NCBI RefSeq assembly: GCF_000372725.1
Contig: NW_005196021.1
Coordinates: 216,351-280,350 of the forward strand
DNA from: Emiliania huxleyi CCMP1516
Lineage: Eukaryota > Haptophyta > Isochrysidales > Noelaerhabdaceae
Length of the DNA: 64,000 nucleotides
Direction of reading: 5' to 3'
Positions within the stretch are counted from its first letter, which is position 1; every line of letters starts with the position of its first letter. A program made the translations under genes and the position numbers. The notes under the pieces are model-generated. The model did no database searches. It saw only the letters and a program-made list of their open reading frames with translations, and had not been told where the DNA came from. Shown here piece after piece: positions 40,837 to 51,404 of the stretch.

Positions 40837-42854
40837 ATGCTCGTCGCGTGGCTCATCGTGCTCGTGCTCGGAGCCGTAGCGGCCGAGCGCGGCGCGGTCA
40901 GCGGCGGTGCGCCGCGTCGCGCCAAGCGGTCCAAGCAGTCGCCGTTCGTGACGGCCGTCGCGGTTACCGAGGTCGGGCTGTCGCTCGGCGACTACTCGTA
41001 TGAGGACGCCGAGCCGCTGGCGGCCGACGCGGTGGAGGTGGAGATGCACGCGTGCGCGCTGACCGCCGGCGATGTGCAGCAGCTTCGCGGCGCGTGGGGA
41101 ACCTGCATGCTTCCCTTGGTGCCGAGCCGCGAAGCGGTGGGCGTCGTTGTCCGCGCCGGCAAGTCGGTCAAGGCGGTGGCGCCGGGCGACCGCGTCGGCG
41201 TGCTCCTCGGCACCGGTATGGACTTTGAGGACGTCGACAACGGCGCCGACCGCAACAGGCTCGACTTCGCCACGACCGGCGCCGCCGCGCACCGCATACG
41301 CCTCCCTGCGCGCTGGGCGGTGCCACTGCCGCCAGGGGTGCCGACGCTGCACGCGGCGGGCGGGCTGGCAACCGGAGGCGCGCTGTGGGGCCAGCTGAAG
41401 CGGGCGCGGCTGGGCCGCGGCGCCAAGGTTGGCGTGGTGGGCGGCGGCACCGCCGGCGGCCTGGCGAAGCAGCTCGCCGCCGCGCTCGGCCACGAGGTCC
41501 ACTCGGTTGTGGCGGAGCGGAGCGGCGGCGGCGGCGGCGGCGAGGGCGAGGGCGGCGGCGAGGGCGGCGGCGAGGCGGAGGAGGCGCTGTGCGCGTCGGA
41601 CGCGGACGACCTGCGGCTGCACTCGGGCTCGTTCGACGCGCTGCTCTGCGCGGCCGCCGATGGCGACCTCTGCCTCACCCCGATGCTGCCGCTGCTCAAG
41701 CGAGGCGGCTCGGTGCTGCTCGCGGCGGCGACGGCGCCGAGCCTGAGCGTCTCTCCGCGGCTAATGGCGGAGCGGCAGCTGACGGTGGTGGGGGGAGGGA
41801 TGCCGAGCCGGGCAGACCTCGTCGCCTTCCTCGCCGCCTGCGAGGCGAATCGCATCAAGCTCTCCCAGGCGAGAGAGCACACCTGCAGTGCCGCCGCCCC
41901 CCCCGCTGCAGCCTCTCCTCCCCGCTGCACCCTCTCACTGCCTCACTGCCCCTGACCCGCCGCGCTCGCCTCGCCGCGGCCGTCGCCGCCACTCCCCTCC
42001 TGGCCGCCCTCGCCTCCGCTTCCCTCACCCTCACCGCGCGCCGCTCTCCCGCGCAGACCGCGCTCGAGTTCTCAGCAGAGTCTGGCAGCGCGGCGCTGCA
42101 GGCACTGGCACAGAGGCCGGCCGAGCAGGTGCTGCTGCAGCGGTCGGCGCTGCGCTCAAAGTGGCAGCGCGCCAACCGCGGGCGCGCCGCCAAGTCGCGC
42201 TCCGCCGTCCGCGCGCCCGACCTCGGCGCCGCGAGCGGCCTGGTCGCCGGCGGCGTCTCCTCCATGTTTGGCGCGCTGTCAAAGGCGCCGCTCACGGGAG
42301 GGCGGCGGGGAGGCGAGGCGGAGGAGGGAGCGGGGGAGAGACGGGGCGGCACGGCTGTCCGTAGGCTGCGGACGAGGCGAAGCGCTCGGCGTCGGCGGTG
42401 CGCGAGGGCATCTCCGCGGGCGTGGCTGGGCTGGTGGAGCAGGTGGAGCGCGAGGTCGAGGAGGAGGAGGAGGCGAAGCACGGCACGCTCAAGCTGGGCT
42501 ACAGCGGCAAGCAGAGCGCCAAGGCGGCGGGCGGCGAGGAGGACGAGGAGGACGAGGAGGACGAGGAGGACGAGGAGGACGAGGAGGACGAGGAGGACGA
42601 TCCGGAGGAGGGCGACGAGGAGGACGAGGACCTCGATGAGGAGGAGGAGGAGGACGAGGCAGCTGCACTCTTAGCCTTTTTTGGCCCCCATGCCAGCCCA
42701 CCTCATGCTGCCCCCGCGACACCACGCGCAGGAGGACGAGGACGACGACGACGAGGAGGACGAGGACGAGGACGAGGAGGACGACGAGGAGGACGAGGAC
42801 GAGGAGGAGGAGGAGGAGGAGGAGGACGACGACGACGACGACGACGAGGACTGA
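40837..42854 (+). CDS. MDR-type dehydrogenase homologue lacking zinc ligands, acidic tail
   Basis: Exons 40837-41868, 42057-42284, 42365-42658 and 42732-42854, all phase 0, give 558 aa; all three introns are GC-AG. The N-terminus MLVAWLIVLVLGAVAAERG is a signal or anchor. The body follows the cinnamyl-alcohol-dehydrogenase branch: VEVEMHACALTAGDVQQL, VRAGKSVKAVAPGDRVGVLL, nucleotide-binding VGVVGGGTAGGLAKQLAAA, LPLLKRGGSVLLAA. The catalytic-zinc His is replaced (PSREAVG where PGHEIVG is usual) and the four-Cys structural-zinc lobe is absent, so classic alcohol dehydrogenase activity is unlikely. The last about 100 residues are Glu/Asp repeats, unusual for the family; a separate downstream gene is possible, but the phases join. 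Confidence 0.8.
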
Positions 42855-43683
42855 GACGGACTCGAGGTCCTTGCCCCAGCTCTGCTCCCTGCCCTCGTCG
42901 GCCAATGCTGCCTGCTGTCGAGCTGAGGGCGAGAGTGGCAAGGGTCTCGTGGCGGACGAATGGGAGCCAGAGAGGCTTAGTACCACCGACATGCGTTACT
43001 GATGGGGACATGTCATGTCTGTTCAGCTCTGCTCCTCGACTAGCTCGTAGAAGTGTTCTCCGCGCTATTTCGCGCTGTCAGTCTCTTGCTCGGCTTGAGC
43101 CCCTCTCGGACCCGTGAGAGGGGTTTCCGGTCGAGCAGCACTTGGAGTGCAGTCGAAACCAGAGGACCTTTTTGTTTGCGCGCTTGCTCTCTGCACTCTG
43201 GGGACTATCGACTAATCCGCATCTGTGCATTCTGCGCTGCGTGCTGGTCTGCTGTTCTCTGTGCTTCTCTGGGAGTTCTCTCCGGACTCCGCGCTGGCGC
43301 GCTGCCGGGGGCCCGGGCTGCTCGCTGCTGCGGTGTGCAGACGCCCGCGATCTCGGTTGTAACTCGCCCCAGGGTCCAGGGTTGCAGGGACGCGCACACA
43401 CACGTTGCGCGCGACGCGGCTCGCGGGGCTCGCGCGTCGCGGGGTCCCCGGGGGGTAAACTCGTATAAATAATGGCACCGACCGTCCGCGAGATGCAGCG
43501 AGATGGACCCTTTGGATGATGTGTGTGGATCCCGCACACGTCTCCCCGGATCTCGTTACACTTTCGTGCCCTGATCTGAACTTTATCGCGTCTGCGCTCG
43601 GCTCTGCACTGATGCATTCAGATTCACTCCCCGGCGCGACGCTCCCTCGTTTCTCAAAACTGTACTGGTTGGCGAGGTCGGGT
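42855..43683. other. no gene seen
   Basis: Downstream of the MDR gene; no supported exon on either strand. Confidence 0.45.
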
Positions 43684-43917
43684 TTAGTATGCGCAGCCTC
43701 CAGCGATAACAGGTGAGAAAGCCGACCAGCGCGCGCCGACGCGCTTCGCCTCGTCCCTCTCTCTCGTCGTAGTGGCACTCGAGCTGTCGGTGTAGCTCTC
43801 GCTGAAGATCTTGATCTCATCGCCGTTGCGCACCTCGGTGATGAGCTTGGAGTCAAACGCGGAGCAGCCCTTGGGCATGGCGGGCTTGGGCATGGCGGGC
43901 TTCGCCTTGCCGGCCAC
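43684..43917 (-). CDS. hypothetical short protein or first exon
   Basis: Frame with repeated KPAMPK, then CSAFDSKLITEVRNGDEIKI and FSESYTDSSSATT, which looks coding; the remainder is probably intron. No family recognised. Confidence 0.3.
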   Translation of the reverse strand: MAGKAKPAMPKPAMPKGCSAFDSKLITEVRNGDEIKIFSESYTDSSSATTTRERDEAKRVGARWSAFSPVIAGGCAY

Positions 43918-44466
43918 CGCCGTCGCGGGGGGAGCGGGCGATAACGCCCGCCCCCACGGTGGCGAGTCCAGGTGCGGCCGCCAGGCTCGGGCCTCTGGGC
44001 GCTATTCTGTACTCGTTATGGATTAACTGATACAAATGGTTGGGTGACACTAATGGTGGCGCCGTGTGGACGGCAGCATGGCGCGGGCAGCGACGCCCCC
44101 CCCCGATTGAGAGCAGCGGGGGGTGATCGAAAGCGGAATCCTGCCTGCACGCGCGAAGACAATATTAGCTCCGAGAGGTTTGGTCGGTGTGGAGCGGAGC
44201 CCGTATTGTACGAGTAGGCCTGTCGATCGCGACGGCCCTAATTCTCACCTCCCGGCCACCTGCAGCCCGCTCGCAGGTAGCCATCCGATAAGCCATTCAC
44301 AGCGACAGCTGTGACGGCGCCTGAGGGGCTTTCATAACGATCGACGATCTCCTTGCCGCAGCGTTGCTCGCTCGCTCACAAAAGCACGATTCGCAGGTAC
44401 TCCTGATGCTTCCGGTGCAGCGGCACGTCGGACGGTGGACCACGCCGCCAGTGAAGGTTCCAGGCA
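43918..44466. other. no gene seen
   Basis: No supported exon. An aaggttccag just before 44467 resembles the 3' end of introner-like element B. Confidence 0.35.
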
Positions 44467-45118
44467 CCAGGGACTGGCGGGGTGGTGGACGGCCTTAGGG
44501 TACCCCTAGGGTTCTGAGGGCCGGATTTTTTAAAGACCTTTTAAGAAATGAGGAGGTTTGGGGGCTCAAATTGTCATTTAAGAGATTGCAGGCACGGGGG
44601 GTCTCTCTTTTAAGACCGTTTAAGAAAATCGGCCTCACCGGCACGCGTCGCTGCGCGGAGGCTGCGTTCCGCGCCGTTTTCTCCAATACTGCCGTTATTA
44701 GGCACAAACCCGCCTCTGAAGACACATCTGTAAGTCTGGTGCACTGGCAGGAGCCATACTCGCATAGGGGACGCGTGCCAGCTGACTGTGCCAGCTTCCC
44801 CCGGCCTCCGGCGTCTACTGGGGAGCCTCCCGGACCATCGACCTCGGGAGCTCTCCCGCAGCGTTTAAGCGTTTAAGACCGTTTAAGGAATCGGCGGCCC
44901 AGCAGCTCTTAAAACCGGCCTAGGCCGGTTTTAAGCCGTTTAAGCCGCAGGCGCCCCAGGGCCCACCCTTTTAAGCCTAGGGGTACCCTAAGTGGACGGC
45001 CCGCTGATTGGGAACGGTGACCTAGGGGCCACCGCCGCCTCGCACAACGGCACGCTGCAGCTCTGGCTCGGGAAGAACGACTTCTGGGCAGACGCAGTCG
45101 ATTACAGATGGGGCTAAG
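44467..45118 (+). pseudogene. glycoside-hydrolase-like exon split by a MITE
   Basis: Removing the element and one target copy joins VVDGP to LIGNGDLGATAASHNGTLQL and WLGKNDFWADAVDYRWG, a pattern like the N-terminal domain of large carbohydrate-active enzymes (GNGxLG then LxLxKNDFW). No further exons were found, so this is a fragment or a gene inactivated by the insertion. The enzyme family is a weak call. Confidence 0.4.
44495..44991. mobile_element. 497-bp MITE with 16-bp TIRs and 10-bp target duplication
   Basis: Ends ttagggtacccctagg (44495-44510) and cctaggggtaccctaa (44976-44991) are exact inverted repeats. Immediately outside, gtggacggcc occurs on both sides (44485-44494, 44992-45001), a 10-bp target-site duplication. 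The interior has many tttaagaccgtttaag motifs and a ccggcctaggccgg palindrome, and no coding capacity. Consistent with a non-autonomous DNA transposon; superfamily not assigned. Confidence 0.93.
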
Positions 45119-46027
45119 AGTGCGGGTGTAAGTGTTGTAAATTTTGGTCTCTCTCTAAACCCCCTGTCTGTGCCCTACCTATACGAGCGAGGCGTACACA
45201 CACACACACACAGCAACACGAAGACCCAAGCAAGAGGCACACAGAGACACCAGACATTAATGGACGTCTGTCTCGCCTTCAGTGAACTCACGTCCGCGAC
45301 GGGCTGTAATGAGGCTGTTGAGGAAAAGATGAAACATACGGGAATTTGCCCTCGTCCTCACCGGTAGCCAGGAGCGGGCCTTCTGTGGCGCCACCACGAG
45401 CGTAAGTCGATGAAGTTGGAATTCGAGAAGGTCGTACCAGGTGACGCGGACGAGGGTTTGGACGGCCGACACAGAAGCGCCGTCGCAGAGGTACTGCCGA
45501 GTGGGCTGTCCAGTAAGCTCTCGCGGACGTGCTCCTTCACTCGCAAGCTGAATTTCTTCAAAAAGACAGATCAACGCGCGGCCCAAAAGGGGTGCCCTAC
45601 CGTGCAGGACGCGAACATCCACCTCGCGAGCCTGAAGAGCAAGGTGGCCGCCTTTGAGATGAGCGGGTGCGCCTATTGCGTTCGCCATCACCAAAGCCAT
45701 ACTTGCTCACTCCTCTCACCCCCGTCTCTCTCTTTCCCGGGGCGACAGATCTGGGACCCTGACACCTCGAAAGCTGACAGAATGGTCGACGACTCCCGCG
45801 GGGTACGAGAAGACAACGAGGGTGGTGTGGGAAGTCGACAAGGGGCAACGCCCTGGCCCGCCTCCCAAGCTCAGAATCTCTGACCTTCCCTGATGTTGGT
45901 GCCTCGGGCTGGGTCGACGGGCCGGGGTGTCCCCGAATCTGACTTACATATGTGCAGGATGCTCCTTTGTCCGGCCTCTCGATGCTTTTCGTTCGCCAGT
46001 TTCATTGGCAGGACTGGAGCGTGGAGG
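45119..46027. other. no supported gene
   Basis: A (ca)n run at about 45197 and open frames on both strands (45257-45700 -, 45410-45883 +) without a recognisable domain. Confidence 0.35.
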
Positions 46028-47575
46028 CCTCACACGACGAACACTGTTTAATTTGAGAGGGGGATATGTGTGCTACAATATGTGCGCATGGTGCAATGTC
46101 TCAGACTCTCACGATGTCTGCCCCATGACATATGTGTGTTGGTTGGGCTCGAGACATCGCTGATCATCGGACGGTGTGTCTCGCGCTGCGTCCACACGCC
46201 TGACGGTGTCACGGTGATCGGTGTCGCGTGTCCCTGACCCTGTGTCCAGCTCTCTCTGAGTCTGTATCGTTCCACATATAAAGTACTCATACACGATCCA
46301 CTGTGGCGGGGTGTGGACAGGCCTCACACGACGAACACTGTTTAATTTGTGCGCGCGGGATATATGTGCTACGATTGGCCAAAGTACAGGTTTCGATCCG
46401 GGCCACCGCAAATTTTGATCAGCAAATTTCGAGGGGCGGCCGCAAATTTTGAGGTAGATTTTGATTGTCAAAACGTGTCCGTCTTGGCACAGGATAGAGA
46501 GCATATAGGCGGCGAACACCCAGGTGCGCAGACATCGCGACTCTGCCCGCTCGCTCGACCCTTTTGCCGCGAGAGGGCGCCGGCCGCGTGTAAGAGGTCG
46601 CTGGCGCCCTGAGGCGGCATTTGGTGGCGTGGGCAGTGCGGAACGCTACTGGCGGCGCGACAGGGCCTCTCTCGATTGCGTGTGCCGCCCATCGGCACGC
46701 GGGTGCGCAGATATTGTGCGACTCTCCCGCTCGCTCGACCCTTTTGCCGCGAGAGGGCGCCGGCCGCGTGTAAGAGGTAGCTGGCGCCCTGAGGCGGCAT
46801 TTGGTGGCGTGGGCAGTGCGGAACGCTACTGGCGGCGTGACAGGGCCTCTCTTGGTTGTGTGTGCCGCCCATCGGCACGCGGGTGCGCAGACATCGCGAC
46901 TCTGCCCGCTCGCTCGACCCTTTTGCCGCGAGAGGGCGCCGGCCGCGTGTAAGAGGTGGCTGGCGGCCTGGCGCCCTGAGGCGGCATTTGGTGGGGTCAG
47001 CGTGCGGTGCTGAGTCTTACTCGTCGGCGCTGCGGCCAGATCCCAGCGCAGAACTCTGCAACGCTGGCATACAAACACAAGAAGACTAACCCTAACCCTA
47101 ACCCTAACCCTAACCCTAACCCTAACCCTAGGTCAGCGTGCGGGGCTGAGTCTTAGTCGTCGGCGCTGTGGGGCCAGATCCCAGCGCAGAACCCTGGAAC
47201 GCTGGCATATACAGACACAACAAGACTAACCCTGACCCTAACCCTAACCCTAACCCTAACCCTAACCCTCGCTAAACGCTAACCCTAATAACCCTAACCT
47301 AACCCACCCCCCAACTCCACACCGCAAATGTGAAAGATCTTGATGAAAATCAGGCCCGACAGCAAATTTCTTCAAAATTTTCGCAGGCGCTCCGCGCCTG
47401 CAGATTTTGAAATAAATTCGACAAAATTGGTACCTGGCCCAATGCTACGATATGTGCGCATGGTGCAATGTCTCAGACCGTCTCACGATGTCTGCCCCAT
47501 GACATATGTGTGTGTTGGTTGGGCTCGAGACATCGCTGATCATCGGACGGTGTGTCTCGCGCTGCGTCCACACGG
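46028..47575. repeat. subtelomere-like repeat cluster
   Basis: A block around ctcacgatgtctgccccatg occurs at 46080-46200 and 47450-47575, with a shorter related start (cctcacacgacgaacactgt) at 46028 and 46320. Between lie three copies of a roughly 180-bp unit (46524, 46704, 46884; landmark gagagggcgccggccgcgtg) and two copies of a unit that ends in telomeric repeats. Confidence 0.8.
47086..47272 (-). repeat. interstitial telomeric repeats (ctaaccc)n-type, two arrays
   Basis: About seven and about eight ccctaa hexamers at 47086-47130 and 47223-47272, each at the end of a unit containing cccagcgcagaac and aacgctggcata. Orientation is opposite to the array at 38565. Confidence 0.92.
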
Positions 47576-48016
47576 TCCCCAGCTCTGCGTATCTAGTTGT
47601 CATCTCTAACTGTAACTCTATAACTACACACACATACGGCTCTATATAATAAAGTACTCATACACTGTGGCGGGGTGGCGCGTGCCCGGTGGCACGGGTG
47701 TCCGCCAGCCGCGGCGTGGAGCGGTCGAAAACCGGGTTTGTTTAGAGCCAAAGGAGACAATCGCAGGACCGAGAGTGGACACTACCCACCAACGACTAAA
47801 GATCGCCAGCGTATGCGCACGCAAAGGTTGGGGCGACAGACCGCGGCCACATTTGTCCGCGGCAGCGACACCGGCGCTCAGCATCTCTGAAGTCCGATGC
47901 TCACAGGATGCTAAGAGCGCCCTGCACGGACTGCATCGGCGGGACGAGGTCCTCGACGCCTGCGCGAAGGGTGCGCGAAGGGTGCGCGAAGGAGCGGTCG
48001 GGGGCTCGGGGTCGGG

Positions 48017-49505
48017 TCAGGGGTCGGGGTCGGGAGGCGCGGGCGCCGGCGTGCGGGCGGAGCATGGCGGGCGGGCGCGTCGGTACTGCTTGGCGGGAGG
48101 GGGAGCACCGTTGTACGTATACGGGAAGGGGCCCTGTGTCAGCGCGGCTTGCGTGACGATCCCGGAGAAGGCGAGCATGGCGAGGCGGCCGTTGGAGATC
48201 TCCTTCTCCTGCGGCGAGAGGGGGGAGGGGGGGGGGGGGGGGCGTCGGCAGTGGGAGGAGAGGCGGGAGGAGAGGCGGGAGGAGAGGCGGGTGCGTGTTT
48301 GGGGGGTGGGTGGGTGGGTGGGGCAACAGAGGCTGGCAGTGGCAACAGCTCTCCGCGAGGAGGGCGAGAGGGGGCGGCGGCGGTGGGGAGTGGGAGTAGG
48401 CAGCAGCAGCGCCTGCATCTCAGCAGCCCCGATGCCGAGGGGGGCTACACAGACCTCTCGGCAAACCTCTCGGCGAGCTCTCTGCGCTAGATCTCGCCTG
48501 CATCTCGGCGGAGGCCCCGATGCCGAGAGGGTCAAACTTGTAGTCTCCGCCGGGGGAGGCGTCGGGCTCGTTCATGATCTGGAAGCACTTCGGGATGCCG
48601 GCGAGCACCTGCCGGGCGGGCGGGGGTGCGGGGATGCGGGTAGTGGGGTTGAGCGCGAGAGGGCAGAGGCGAGTTGCGAGGTGCGAGGGTGCCTCGAGGT
48701 ATGATCTCGACTGATCTCGGCTGGTGCTCGGTCCCCCCCCGCCCCCCCCCCTTTTGCCCCCCCCCCCCCCCCCCTTCTGGCACACCTCGACGAGCGCGAT
48801 CGGGATCAGCAGGCCGAGGAAGACGCCCTTGTCGACAGCAGCGTCGTGCGCGGCGAGCGAGGACACTGCGCCGGGGGGGATGGGGGAGAGGGGTGACAGG
48901 GCGGCGCGACTGCGGCGCGCCGGTTCGTGCCGCTGCTGCGCCTTGCGGCGCGTACGGCACAGTGAAGCCCAGGTCGACAGTCACCCAGCCTGAGGGTGAG
49001 GGGGCGGTGCGGTGACGGCGGCTCAGGGGCGGCGAGGGTGAGGGCGGAGGCGAGGCGGTGCGAGACCGACGACAGCGAGCATGCAGATCCGCGCGTGCTT
49101 CAGCTCCGCCTCACGCGCCCACTGGATGGGCACCACGTTCGAGAGGAGCAGCGGGTCAAAGCCCTGCGCACGGGCGGAGCACGGCCGCCGCTCAGCGGGT
49201 CTGCACGGCGAGCTGGGAGGGCGCATGCATCTGGACGCAAACGCCACGCGGAGTGCCACTCCGCCCGCCCCGCAGCCGCAGCAAGCTTGAGATCAGAGCC
49301 CTCTCCCTCGTTCCAGGAGGACCGGTGAGGCATGGGCGCAGCGCGCCTTGTCTCCGGCCATGGTGCCATCGAGCGCCGGCGGCGCGTCGAGGAAGGGGAT
49401 GGCCTTGGACTTGGCCACCATCGCCGCGCCGCCCGCCCGCGACGAGACGCCCGCGAGGCCGGGGCCGGCGAAGGAGAGCGCTGCCGTGCTGGAGAGGGCG
49501 AGCAT
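48017..49505 (-). CDS. fucoxanthin-chlorophyll a/c-type light-harvesting protein
   Basis: Thylakoid antenna protein of secondary-plastid algae. Exons 49505-49347, 49163-49067, 48989-48942, 48865-48786, 48608-48498 and 48208-48017 close in phase to 228 aa. The N-terminus ([20 protein letters not shown], then [19 protein letters not shown]) is a plastid presequence followed by the mature start. Helix 1 carries the LHC signature [20 protein letters not shown], helix 2 is [16 protein letters not shown], and helix 3 is [20 protein letters not shown]; the Glu/Arg pairs that bind chlorophyll are present. After [10 protein letters not shown] the open frame is Pro/Arg-rich, so the true C-terminus may be earlier or beyond another intron. 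Introns: three GC-AG, two GT-AG. Confidence 0.92.
48411..48531 (-). repeat. exon-end duplication in light-harvesting intron 5
   Basis: 48411-48443 and 48496-48531 are imperfect direct copies of the exon 5 end including its donor (gagatgcag|gcg on the gene strand), separated by about 52 bp with tandem gccgagaggt units ending tgtgtag. Confidence 0.75.
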
Positions 49506-49839
49506 CTCTTGGTTGTTCGGCTCTTGGGCTTCTGGCAATTTGGGGCTCAAAAAGAGAAAACTAGCTGGCCGGATCTTAACTTACCTGTGACGTCTCTTTA
49601 AGGTATTGTCGCAAGTGCTCGAACGTACCATCCTCCCACCCCTCTTCCCTGTGTTCTCGCGATAAAAAAATCTTTTCTTTCTGGGCACGCCCGGCGCAGC
49701 TTTGCGCGTGCGGTCAGCTGCGGTGGCACGTACGCTGCGCGCTCAAGTGGTGCACTCGATGGACGGACCACCTCGCCAGCCGCGTCTAGGCAACCTGACG
49801 GTCACCAAGCCGGTTCCGAACTTCCTCCGGCAGTTTCAG
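49383..49839 (+). repeat. left arm of 457-bp inverted duplication
   Basis: Position p here pairs with 100739-p in the right arm (50900-51356) with no indels at the places checked. It contains light-harvesting exon 1 (-), the intergenic promoter, and the first roughly 27 codons of the DUF4604 gene (+). Confidence 0.93.
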
Positions 49840-49962
49840 CCACAGGCGACAGGCCCCGCCCGAGTCGTCGACTTGCAAACCAAACAGAGTAAGAAAAGTT
49901 TCACCAAGCAGCGACACATATACGTACTTATACAACTTCCCCCGCCGGAACGCGGTAGATAG
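49759..49962 (+). pseudogene. truncated DUF4604 gene copy
   Basis: Starts MDGPPRQPRLGNLTVTKPVP and NFLRQFQ exactly as the intact gene at 50980, then diverges after 49839 into unrelated sequence and soon stops. Confidence 0.8.
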
Positions 49963-50497
49963 CAGTCAGCACCAATCAGCACCTTGCGTCATTTCATTCA
50001 TGCGCGTGCCGAGGGATGTCGCGCAGCGAACAACAAAAACAAGCGGAGCATTCGAGCGAGCACGACCGATCCCAACCAACCGCCTGCCGACTCATCACAT
50101 GGTAGGACTGGAGGACTCCTGCAGGCCGAGTCAGTGTGAACACCACCCGCTTAACGAAGAGCCGTCGCCGCGGGCCACGCTGTGAAGCGGTGCTGCCGTG
50201 TGGCCGCTGCGCGCCGGCTAGGAGAGCGCACCAAGGCGGCCGACGAGAGAAGTGGCCACCGCCGGCGTGAGCGCGCAGTGAGCGCGTGAGCCTGCAGCCT
50301 GGGGCGCGCGGCGGCCTAGGTGCGCGGCGGCCGGCGGGGGGGCCGGCGCGGCGCCCGGCGCGCCGCGCCGGCGGGGCGCGTGTGTATCCCGGGCGGCCCG
50401 CCACGTCGTCGACGACGACGACGACGTGCACACTGTGCCAAGCCGCAAGCAAAATATGTAATATAACACGGTACAAGCTCACTCGGTATTCGACATC
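49963..50497. other. spacer of the inverted duplication, no gene seen
   Basis: GC-rich, with a repeated gccggcgcg-type stretch at about 50335-50380 and (gac)n at 50408. No supported exon. Confidence 0.45.
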
Positions 50498-50980
50498 TCA
50501 CTCCTCCTCGTCGTTGAACGATAGAAGCCCTGGTTTTTTTATCGCCTTGGCGGCCGGGAGACCATCGCGGGCCGGCTTCCGCTTCTTCTCCTTCTTCGGT
50601 GCCGCTGCGCGGTAGACGTGCGCGCCGCTCGCCTCCTTCTCGACAGCCGAGTCGGCTGCCGCAGCCATTTGTGTCTCGTCATGCTCCGCTGCCGAGCGGT
50701 GAGCGGACGCCACAAACTTTGCGGCGGCACTCCGGTCGTCGCCCTTGAACCGCAGCGAGCCGCCGCGCTGCCCACTCGGTAGCGCGTCTGCCTCGTCCAC
50801 CACGACAGGCGCCTCGTCCTCCGCCTCCGGCCTGTCCTCTTCTCTCTTCTCCTCGGCGCGGCGGCGGATGGCCTCCTCGATCGACGACTCGGGCGGCGCC
50901 TGAAACTGCCGGAGGAAGTTCGGAACCGGCTTGGTGACCGTCAGGTTGCCTAGACGCGGCTGGCGAGGTGGTCCGTCCAT
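50498..50980 (-). CDS. DUF4604 (KIAA1143-like) protein
   Basis: Single exon from the ATG at 50980, 160 aa. PVPNFLRQFQ at the N-terminus, an acidic middle with DEAPVVVDEAD, a Lys-rich region (APKKEKKRKPA) and the closing motif KKPGLLSFNDEEE match the small conserved eukaryotic family DUF4604/KIAA1143 in order and length. The function of the family is unknown; features suggest a disordered nuclear protein. Its first exon part and promoter are duplicated in inverted orientation at 49383-49839. Confidence 0.75.
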   Translation of the reverse strand: MDGPPRQPRLGNLTVTKPVPNFLRQFQAPPESSIEEAIRRRAEEKREEDRPEAEDEAPVVVDEADALPSGQRGGSLRFKGDDRSAAAKFVASAHRSAAEHDETQMAAAADSAVEKEASGAHVYRAAAPKKEKKRKPARDGLPAAKAIKKPGLLSFNDEEE

Positions 50981-51356
50981 CGAGTGCACCACTTGAGCGC
51001 GCAGCGTACGTGCCACCGCAGCTGACCGCACACGCAAAGCTGCGCCGGGCGTGCCCAGAAAGAAAAGATTTTTTTATCGCGAGAACACAGGGAAGAGGGG
51101 TGGGAGGATGGTACGTTCGAGCACTTGCGACAATACCTTAAAGAGACGTCACAGGTAAGTTAAGATCCGGCCAGCTAGTTTTCTCTTTTTGAGCCCCAAA
51201 TTGCCAGAAGCCCAAGAGCCGAACAACCAAGAGATGCTCGCCCTCTCCAGCACGGCAGCGCTCTCCTTCGCCGGCCCCGGCCTCGCGGGCGTCTCGTCGC
51301 GGGCGGGCGGCGCGGCGATGGTGGCCAAGTCCAAGGCCATCCCCTTCCTCGACGCG
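50900..51356 (-). repeat. right arm of 457-bp inverted duplication
   Basis: Reverse complement of 49383-49839. Carries the intact DUF4604 5' end (-), the promoter, and a truncated light-harvesting exon 1 (+, ATG at 51234) that breaks after KAIPFLDA. Confidence 0.93.
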
Positions 51357-51404
51357 TACGACGCGCCGGCACTGACTCATACATTGGAGTGTCATCGCCT
51401 GTGA
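51234..51404 (+). pseudogene. truncated light-harvesting gene copy
   Basis: [16 protein letters not shown] to KAIPFLDA is identical to the intact gene at 49505; it then runs into unrelated sequence and a stop. Confidence 0.85.

Noticed and set aside
42530..42850. Separate gene for the acidic (gaggac)n repeats
   Set aside because: Exon phases join it to the MDR dehydrogenase through GC-AG introns; a separate start codon in good context was not seen.
47086..47272. A true chromosome end
   Set aside because: The telomeric arrays are short, internal, and flanked by genes and duplicated unique sequence on both sides.
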